This document shows positions 1-4,402 of a stretch of DNA of 5,308 bases, one piece after another; position 1 is the first letter of the stretch; each line of letters begins with the position of its first letter. Under the pieces are notes generated by a model. That model was not told the DNA's origin. It did no database searches and saw nothing but the letters and a program-made list of their open reading frames with translations. Both the position numbers and the translations under genes were made by a program. The stretch is from Clostridia bacterium (lineage in GTDB: Bacteria > Bacillota > Clostridia > Oscillospirales > CAG-382). The stretch lies in the NCBI GenBank assembly GCA_017646185.1, contig JAGCNA010000144.1:1-5308 (forward strand). Direction: 5' to 3'.

Positions 1-1050
1 TACGTTTGTTCCCGCAAGGCGCACCGTATCGAAAATTGCCTTGGGGGTAAGCACTCCCGTTCTGCCCACCTGAATAACTATATCACGCAAAACGGTGGAT
101 GCGGTTTCGGGAGGATATTTATATGCAACCGCCCATCTGGGTACGGATGCGGTCTGCCCCATTTCCTCACGCAGAGCAAGTGAATTTACCTTTACCACCG
201 CACCGTCGATATCAAAGGGCAGGGATGAGCGTTTTTCGCCGATCTCGTCAATGACCGTTCTTACACCTTCCGCCGTGTTGCATACCACGCGGTAAGGAGA
301 AACGGTAAATCCGTATTCCTCCAGCATATCAAGAATATCCTTGTGGTTGTTCGGTACCTCTTCCGAGCATTCCTGAAGATTAAACACAAAAATATCCAAT
401 TTTCTGGAAGCGCACACACGGCTGTCAAGCTGGCGCAAGGAGCCTGCGGCGGCATTTCTGGGGTTTGCAAAGGGAGGCTGTCCCTCCTCCTCGCGGACAC
501 GGTTAAGCTCGGCAAACACGCTTTTGGGCATATACACCTCGCCGCGGACGACAAGCCTTGCGGGAGGAGTATCCGTATTCAGTTTAAGAGGAATATTGCG
601 CACCGTTTTAAGGTTTGCGGTAACGTCTTCCCCGTATTCTCCGTCCCCTCTGGTTGCGCCCAGAACGAACACGCCATCTTCATAGGTAAGGGCAACGGAA
701 AGTCCGTCTATCTTTGCTTCGGTAACGAACTCCACATCCGAAAACTGCCCCTTTACCTTACTGCAAAAGGCAGTAACCTCCTCCGGAGAAAATACATCGG
801 TAAGAGAGCCGAGAGATACGTTGTGGCGCACCTTTTCAAATCTTTCCGCCACGGCACCGCCTACACGGTGGGTCATGGAAACGGGGGAAGCGTATTCGGG
901 ATACTGCTCTTCCAATTTCTTAAGACGGTCAAACATTGCGTCGTATTCGTAATCGGAAATTTCGGGGCTGTCCTCTTCGTAATACTTTTTCGAATGGTAT
1001 TCAAGAGCTTTTTCAAGCTCCCGCATTTCTTTTTCTATGCTTTGGTACAT
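1..1050 (-). CDS. ligA: NAD+-dependent DNA ligase LigA, N-terminal 350 residues (3' end outside window)
   Basis: LigA seals nicks in duplex DNA using NAD+, joining Okazaki fragments and closing repair patches in the cytoplasm. Reading leftward from ATG at 1050, 350 codons are open to the edge. Residues 1-70 form domain Ia, with the YHSKKYYEEDSPEISDYEYD and HRVGG signatures that bind the NMN half of NAD+. The nucleotidyltransferase domain follows: EAKIDG with catalytic Lys113, TRGDG (Arg134), VVRGEVYM (Glu171), NPRNAAAGSLRQLD, DGAVVKVN (Lys287) and AYKYPPE (Lys311). The OB fold begins at about residue 316 (QVGRTGVLTPKA). The zinc finger, HhH and BRCT domains would lie beyond the left edge. The start overlaps the prmA end by 16 nt. 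No clear Shine-Dalgarno precedes it, so translation may be coupled to prmA. The MYQSIEKEMREL start matches the usual family N-terminus. All visible catalytic residues are intact. Confidence 0.98.
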   Translation of the reverse strand, partial: MYQSIEKEMRELEKALEYHSKKYYEEDSPEISDYEYDAMFDRLKKLEEQYPEYASPVSMTHRVGGAVAERFEKVRHNVSLGSLTDVFSPEEVTAFCSKVKGQFSDVEFVTEAKIDGLSVALTYEDGVFVLGATRGDGEYGEDVTANLKTVRNIPLKLNTDTPPARLVVRGEVYMPKSVFAELNRVREEEGQPPFANPRNAAAGSLRQLDSRVCASRKLDIFVFNLQECSEEVPNNHKDILDMLEEYGFTVSPYRVVCNTAEGVRTVIDEIGEKRSSLPFDIDGAVVKVNSLALREEMGQTASVPRWAVAYKYPPETASTVLRDIVIQVGRTGVLTPKAIFDTVRLAGTNV

Positions 1051-1994
1051 GTTATTGCAACCCAATCATTTTTTTCGCCGATGCCCGTAAGAGCAAAGCC
1101 GTTTTCTGCAAGTGAAGTCAAAACCTCGCCCTTTCTGGGGGATATAATTCCGCTGCAGATAAGTATTCCATCGTCCTCAAGCACCTTTTTGAAGGTGGGT
1201 GCCATGGCGATAATAACGTCTGCCACTATATTTGCAAGAATAACTCCGTACTTTTTGGAGGTAACCTTTTCGTACACACCTTGGTCTGCAAGAGTGTTTC
1301 CGCACAGCCCTTCAAAGTTTTCCACTTTATTAAGGTTTGCGTTTTTAACGGCGATATCAACTGCGTTTTTATCAATATCCACAGCCAGAACGTCCTTTGC
1401 GCCCAAAAGCAGAGCTCCGATACCCAGAATACCGCTTCCGCAGCCCATATCCAGAACGCTTACGCCTTCAAGAGAGATATCCTCCAGCGCCTCAAGACAC
1501 AGAGAGGTGGTTTCGTGCTGACCGCTTCCGAAAGATGATTCGGGATCTATTTCCAGAACGATACGGTCCTCCCCTTCCCAATCCTCCCAGGTAGGCTTTA
1601 CCACAAAGGAATTTCCGATAGGCAGAGGATGGAAAAATTCCTTCCAGTTGTCTGCCCATTCGCTGTCGTCGGTTTCGCTTATTTCGGTTTTTAAAGAGCC
1701 GAGGTCGAATTCCGTTTCGTTACGGAGCGCTTCTATTCCTTCAAGGATAAACTCCATTTTCTCTCTGCCCTGACTGTTATCTGCCAGATATACTCTTACC
1801 ATAGGCTCATCGTCCTTGGTTTCAAGCAAAGCATCGTCAACGTAATCAAAGGGAACGTACTGGGTATCCAAAAGCTCCTGAAGGTCGGTAGGGTCGATAA
1901 TTTCGAAGCATTCCGCTTCTGCCCCCATCAAAACTCCCTGTATGAATTCCACGCCCAAGGAAGATGCGTGAACTGTTATCTTGTGAAATTTCAT
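1035..1994 (-). CDS. prmA: Ribosomal protein L11 methyltransferase PrmA
   Basis: PrmA transfers methyl groups from S-adenosylmethionine to ribosomal protein L11 in the cytoplasm. The 319-residue protein is full length for the family. Residues 1-100 form the divergent N-terminal L11-recognition domain. The family signature follows: DDSEWADNWKEFFHPLPIG (about 109-127), then DPESSFGSGQHETTSLCLEA (about 150-169), the counterpart of the usual FGTGTHPTT loop. The Rossmann SAM-binding motif I is VLDMGCGSGILGIG (about 180-193), the acidic end of strand 2 is AVDID (204-208), and the substrate-side NPPY-like motif takes the PrmA form ILANIVADVI (about 252-261). The start at 1994 is fixed by AAAGGAG 7 nt upstream. 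The gene follows sanA by 12 nt and overlaps ligA. Knockouts of prmA in model bacteria are mild, so its place between an envelope gene and ligA says little about a shared function. Confidence 0.96.
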   Translation of the reverse strand: MKFHKITVHASSLGVEFIQGVLMGAEAECFEIIDPTDLQELLDTQYVPFDYVDDALLETKDDEPMVRVYLADNSQGREKMEFILEGIEALRNETEFDLGSLKTEISETDDSEWADNWKEFFHPLPIGNSFVVKPTWEDWEGEDRIVLEIDPESSFGSGQHETTSLCLEALEDISLEGVSVLDMGCGSGILGIGALLLGAKDVLAVDIDKNAVDIAVKNANLNKVENFEGLCGNTLADQGVYEKVTSKKYGVILANIVADVIIAMAPTFKKVLEDDGILICSGIISPRKGEVLTSLAENGFALTGIGEKNDWVAITCTKA

Positions 1995-2001
1995 AAATAT
2001 A

Positions 2002-2008
2002 CTCCTTT
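2002..2008 (-). promoter_or_regulatory. Ribosome binding site of prmA
   Basis: AAAGGAG on the minus strand, 7 nt before the ATG at 1994. It overlaps the TAA stop of the upstream sanA gene (2007-2009), so ribosomes finishing sanA sit on the prmA start signal. Confidence 0.85.
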
Positions 2009-2687
2009 AATCCCAGCTTGCGGAGGCTTCTCCGAAAATGGGAATACTATCGCCCAGATATTTGGGTTTTGGCTTGAACACGGCGTTGAAAACCGCCTTT
2101 ACTCTTGCCATAGGCTCACGCACGTGGGTGGTGAAAAGTGTGGGTCGGTAGTTTTCTTCACTGCAGGTTACACCGTAAGTTTCAAGCCCAAGGGTGTTGC
2201 CCAGAAAAACTGCACGGTTGATATGAAACGCCTGGGTTACCACCACTACCTTTTCGCAAAGAAATATTTCCTTTGCTCTGTACATAGAATCATAGGTATC
2301 AAACCCTGCGTGGTCGGTAAAAATGTGTTCCTCCGGCACGCCCTTGGAAACGGCGTAGGCTTTCATGGCGTTTACTTCGTCATAATCCGTTCTGCCGTGG
2401 TCGCCGGACATTATAATTCTGTCTGCTACACCGCTGAAGTAAAGTTCGCACCCTTTATCCAATCTGGCTTTTAAAATGGCAGAGGGGGTATCGCCCCGCA
2501 CCATTGCGCCGAGGATAACACTCGCATCGCACTTGGGAACGTCTTGCGTGTTTACCTTTTTTTGGGAACCCCAAATTACGGTAAGGTTGCAAACGGAAAC
2601 AAAAAGCGTACACAAGCCGCCTATAAAAAGTGCGGTAAGAAACAGATTTTTTATAAATTTAATTATTTTTCGCTTTCTCATACTCAT
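2007..2687 (-). CDS. sanA: SanA/YdcF-type (DUF218) membrane-anchored envelope protein
   Basis: 226 residues. A basic N-terminus (RKRK, 4-7) precedes one hydrophobic segment (about 12-38), so the rest is predicted to lie outside the membrane. The DUF218 core shows VILGA (57-61), Arg75, the MSGDHG loop (93-98), HAGFDTYDS (126-134), VVVTQAFHINRA (148-159) and the C-terminal PKYLGDSIPI. This last motif resembles the end of E. coli SanA more than YdcF or ElyC. In E. coli, SanA affects envelope barrier function and vancomycin sensitivity at high temperature. The biochemical activity of the family is unknown, and its role in a Gram-positive would differ. An in-frame TAA at 2691-2693 limits the start to ATG 2687 or ATG 2681. 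Neither has a recognisable ribosome binding site. The gene overlaps the upstream TIM-barrel gene by 29 nt, so coupling is likely. The family call is firm; the symbol is by similarity. Confidence 0.85.
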   Translation of the reverse strand: MSMRKRKIIKFIKNLFLTALFIGGLCTLFVSVCNLTVIWGSQKKVNTQDVPKCDASVILGAMVRGDTPSAILKARLDKGCELYFSGVADRIIMSGDHGRTDYDEVNAMKAYAVSKGVPEEHIFTDHAGFDTYDSMYRAKEIFLCEKVVVVTQAFHINRAVFLGNTLGLETYGVTCSEENYRPTLFTTHVREPMARVKAVFNAVFKPKPKYLGDSIPIFGEASASWD

Positions 2688-3513
2688 TTTTTAAAATTTT
2701 TGCGTCATAAGACTGAGTTCCCGCAGATTCGCAGATGATGGTGGGAGAAAGCCCCTTTCTTGCGATTACCTGCGCCAAAGCTTCCGGAGAAGGACCGTAA
2801 AGCTCATCCTCAAAGGTGAGATGCTTTTTCTCACCCATACCCGTATATTCGATCTTGGAAAAATGGCAATGCAGGGTGTCTGTATATTCTTTTCCCAGAC
2901 GGCGGGAGATTTCGTCAAAAATATACTCGTAATCCGCCTCTGTCTTTATACTGCCCAGAGTTCTTGCGTTTAAATGGCCGAAATCCACCACGGGCACAAA
3001 ATTTTCCGAAAGGGTGCAGAGGGTGAGCACCTCATCAAGAGTGCCGAGCTGGTTTATTTTGCCCATGGTCTCTATACCCAATTTTACTTTAAAGCCGGAT
3101 TCTTTTAAGGCTTTGTCTGCCATAAGCAGGGTTTCGGAAGCGTATTCCATTGCCTGCTCTCTTGTTATCTTTGCGCAGGAGCCGCAATGCACCACCATAA
3201 CGGATGCACCCAAAAGCTCGCTTGCGGCGGCAGATTCCATTATGTAGCCCACGCTTTTTACACGCTTTTCCTTTTCCACAGAAGAAAGGGATATAAAATA
3301 AGGGGTGTGGAAGGACATATTTACGCCCAGCCTTTTTGCGTTTTCACCCATTTCGGCAAGCAGGGAGGGAGATGCGTGTATACCTCTGCCTGCTTCGTAT
3401 TCATAAGCATCCAGCCCGTAATCCTTTACCCACTGAGGAGCGTAAAGAGAGCCTTTAAGACCGCTTTTCGCAAATTCTTCGCAATTGCCGCCGGGACCGA
3501 AAAGTGCGCTCAT
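2659..3513 (-). CDS. Endonuclease IV (Nfo)-like TIM-barrel protein, AP endonuclease family 2
   Basis: 284 residues from the ATG at 3513. A longer reading from 3582 exists, but AAAGGAGG lies 8 nt before 3513 and the longer version would intrude into yqeG. Endonuclease IV cleaves DNA at abasic sites using three zinc ions. The metal-ligand pattern is visible in order: His69 (FHTPY), His109 (VHCGS), Glu148 (IETMG), Asp177 and His180 (VVDFGH), His217 (HCHFS), His231 (EKKHL) and Glu262 (ICESA). These sit close to the E. coli Nfo ligand positions. The Asp that pairs with the His231 counterpart in E. coli (Asp229) is Lys230 here. The FGPGGN start and ETMGKINQLGTLDE stretch resemble a branch of Nfo relatives annotated only as TIM-barrel proteins. 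A role in abasic-site repair is possible and fits with ligA downstream, but a sugar isomerase-like or other hydrolase activity cannot be excluded. Confidence 0.85.
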   Translation of the reverse strand: MSALFGPGGNCEEFAKSGLKGSLYAPQWVKDYGLDAYEYEAGRGIHASPSLLAEMGENAKRLGVNMSFHTPYFISLSSVEKEKRVKSVGYIMESAAASELLGASVMVVHCGSCAKITREQAMEYASETLLMADKALKESGFKVKLGIETMGKINQLGTLDEVLTLCTLSENFVPVVDFGHLNARTLGSIKTEADYEYIFDEISRRLGKEYTDTLHCHFSKIEYTGMGEKKHLTFEDELYGPSPEALAQVIARKGLSPTIICESAGTQSYDAKILKNEYEKAKNN

Positions 3514-4019
3514 TAAGCCTTCCTCCTTTTGAAGTGACGGATATGGGGTTTTTCGAAAATACGCTTTACCTTTACAAACCATCCCTCGTCCTTACGGTCG
3601 ATAGGCTCCACTATATAAGCCCGCACGCCCGATCTGTGGGCGCAAAGGCAGTCTGTAAAGAGCTGGTCGCCGATAACCAGAGTCTGCTCTTTTGATGCGC
3701 CGAACTTGCGCATAATTTTGCGCACCGCACGGCGGGAGGGCTTCTTTGCCTTGCTTATGGTAAAAAATCCCAAGGTGCGGTTAAACTTTTCTACCCGCTT
3801 TCCATCGTTATTGGAAGCGAACGCCACGTTTATGCCGTTATCACGCAGAGAAAACAGGTATTCCGACATTTCCTTTGTAGGGTCCGCCACGCTGTAGGGA
3901 GCGATGGTATTATCCACATCAAAGATAACGGTGGTTATGCCGTCTTCTTTTAAAAGGGCTGGAGTTATCTCGTATATATTATTAAACATCTTATCCGGAG
4001 TAAGTGAAATTTTGCTCAT
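3513..4019 (-). CDS. yqeG: YqeG-family HAD-type (subfamily IIIA) phosphatase
   Basis: 168 residues, a usual length for YqeG. HAD motif I is FDVDNT, with nucleophile Asp34, acid/base Asp36 and Thr38. Motif II is FASNN (Ser69), motif III is AKKP (Lys93) and motif IV is GDQLFTD (Asp118, Asp123). The N-terminal TPDKMFNNIYEITPALLKE matches the B. subtilis YqeG layout. There is no large cap insertion. Family relatives include phosphatidylglycerophosphate phosphatases and uncharacterised phosphatases, so the substrate is not assigned. The start is taken at ATG 4019, because GAGGA lies 5 nt upstream; a GTG in frame at 4031 is part of that ribosome binding site and is an unlikely start. The C-terminus is strongly basic (RHFKRRKA). 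This is the first gene of the leftward operon and overlaps the Nfo-like gene by one base. Confidence 0.95.
   Translation of the reverse strand: MSKISLTPDKMFNNIYEITPALLKEDGITTVIFDVDNTIAPYSVADPTKEMSEYLFSLRDNGINVAFASNNDGKRVEKFNRTLGFFTISKAKKPSRRAVRKIMRKFGASKEQTLVIGDQLFTDCLCAHRSGVRAYIVEPIDRKDEGWFVKVKRIFEKPHIRHFKRRKA
3522..3529 (-). promoter_or_regulatory. Ribosome binding site that fixes the start of the Nfo-like gene
   Basis: AAAGGAGG on the minus strand, 8 nt before the ATG at 3513. It lies inside the last codons of yqeG, whose TAA stop shares one base with that ATG (TAATG). This supports the 284-residue protein over a 23-residue longer reading. Confidence 0.9.
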
Positions 4020-4024
4020 TATAT

Positions 4025-4030
4025 TCCTCA
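4025..4030 (-). promoter_or_regulatory. Ribosome binding site of yqeG
   Basis: TGAGGA on the minus strand, 5 nt before ATG 4019. It overlaps the in-frame GTG at 4031-4029, which argues that the GTG is not the initiation codon. Confidence 0.7.
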
Positions 4031-4046
4031 CAGTATTATTCAGTTT

Positions 4047-4075
4047 ATTTTAACATTATAATGTAAAAAAGTAAA
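4047..4075 (-). promoter_or_regulatory. Candidate sigma-A promoter of the yqeG-ligA operon
   Basis: On the minus strand TTTACT (4075-4070) is followed after 17 bp by TAAAAT (4052-4047). The -35 has 4 of 6 consensus bases and the -10 has 5 of 6. Transcription would begin near 4040, leaving a leader of about 20 nt that contains the yqeG ribosome binding site. A second possible -10, TATAAT at 4060-4055, lacks a good -35 at 16-18 bp. Confidence 0.5.
4053..4064. repeat. Perfect 12-bp palindrome ACATTATAATGT in the divergent control region
   Basis: The sequence equals its own reverse complement. It contains TATAAT on both strands (plus 4057-4062, minus 4060-4055), so it could serve as a shared, bidirectional -10 element or as a small operator. 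Neither strand shows a good -35 at the standard distance, so the role is inferred. Confidence 0.45.
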
Positions 4076-4097
4076 GTAAAAAATAATAATTTTACTT
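4074..4097. repeat. Spaced inverted repeat AAGTAAAA-N8-TTTTACTT
   Basis: Two perfect 8-bp arms (4074-4081 and 4090-4097) are separated by 8 bp. The right arm touches the candidate plus-strand -35 (4096-4101), and the left arm adjoins the candidate minus-strand -35 (4070-4075). An additional AGTAAA at 4070-4075 gives three copies of the unit. It could be an operator for both directions, but chance is a real alternative in such AT-rich DNA. Confidence 0.35.
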
Positions 4098-4124
4098 GAA
4101 AAGATACCCACTTTATTTTATAAT
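4096..4124 (+). promoter_or_regulatory. Candidate near-consensus promoter of the membrane protein-recD2 unit
   Basis: TTGAAA (4096-4101) and a perfect TATAAT (4119-4124) are separated by exactly 17 bp. The match is excellent for a housekeeping sigma factor, but the -10 lies only 1 bp before the ribosome binding site. A transcript started here (about 4131) would lose most of that site, so either the promoter or its use for the first gene is uncertain. Confidence 0.5.
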
Positions 4125-4125
4125 T

Positions 4126-4133
4126 GGAGGTGA
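4126..4133 (+). promoter_or_regulatory. Ribosome binding site of the small membrane protein gene
   Basis: GGAGGTGA matches the 16S rRNA anti-Shine-Dalgarno exactly over 8 bases and lies 8 nt before ATG 4142. Its strength supports the small gene being real. Confidence 0.85.
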
Positions 4134-4141
4134 AGTAATAT

Positions 4142-4396
4142 ATGGAAATTCTTACAGCCTTTCTGGTGTGTATCGGAGTGTGTTTTGTAATGGCAATAGC
4201 CTTTGAAAAAAAGCGCACGGAGGTTACCGAAATATACATTCCCGCAGAGGAGGATACCGAGCAGACGGTAAGAGAAAAGCTGTATGACAGTTCCTTGCGG
4301 GGCAGTAAGGTTATTATATGCCGTACCGCCGCAGACAAAGAAGAAATTTTGAAGCGTATGTCGGAAGAATACGGAAAAATATATAAAAAGGGGTGA
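4142..4396 (+). CDS. Small single-pass membrane protein of unknown function
   Basis: 84 residues; I do not recognise the family. Residues 3-21 are a hydrophobic segment (LTAFLVCIGVCFVMAIAF) followed by EKKR, which by the positive-inside rule places the remaining 60 residues in the cytoplasm. That part is highly charged and reads as strand-helix-strand-helix: TEIYIPAE, TEQTVREKLYDSSLRG, KVIICRTA, KEEILKRMSEEYGKIYKK. There is no signal peptidase site, lipobox or metal motif; cysteines are at 10, 14 and 60. A perfect ribosome binding site and the 6-nt gap between its stop and the recD2 start indicate a translated gene co-expressed with recD2. A link to DNA repair is only a guess from position. 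The opposite strand across this region has open frames, but they lack ribosome binding sites and family similarity. Confidence 0.8.
   Translation: MEILTAFLVCIGVCFVMAIAFEKKRTEVTEIYIPAEEDTEQTVREKLYDSSLRGSKVIICRTAADKEEILKRMSEEYGKIYKKG
4388..4396 (+). promoter_or_regulatory. Ribosome binding site that fixes the TTG start of recD2
   Basis: AAGGGGTGA lies 6 nt before TTG 4403, one base away from the ideal AAGGAGGTGA-type site. It ends with the TGA stop of the membrane protein gene, so the two genes are probably translationally coupled. Confidence 0.75.
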
Positions 4397-4402
4397 AAAG
4401 CT

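Noticed and set aside
343..1521. Plus-strand open frame of 392 codons opposite ligA and prmA
   Set aside because: It lies antisense to two genes with complete sets of family motifs, crosses their junction, and its protein resembles no family. It is a by-product of codon use on the other strand.
1968..2474. Plus-strand open frame of 168 codons opposite sanA
   Set aside because: The minus strand encodes a full DUF218 protein here; the plus frame has no ribosome binding site or family similarity.
3514..3582. 23-residue N-terminal extension of the Nfo-like protein from ATG 3582
   Set aside because: The extension would lie wholly within yqeG and has no ribosome binding site, while ATG 3513 has AAAGGAGG at 8 nt and the FGPGGN family start directly after it.
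4020..4031. GTG start for yqeG at 4031
   Set aside because: The GTG is part of the TGAGGA ribosome binding site that serves ATG 4019, and the extra four residues are not family-like.
4074..4097. Inverted repeat as a transcription terminator
   Set aside because: The stem is A/T-rich with one G:C pair, it lies between divergent gene starts, and no gene ends there.
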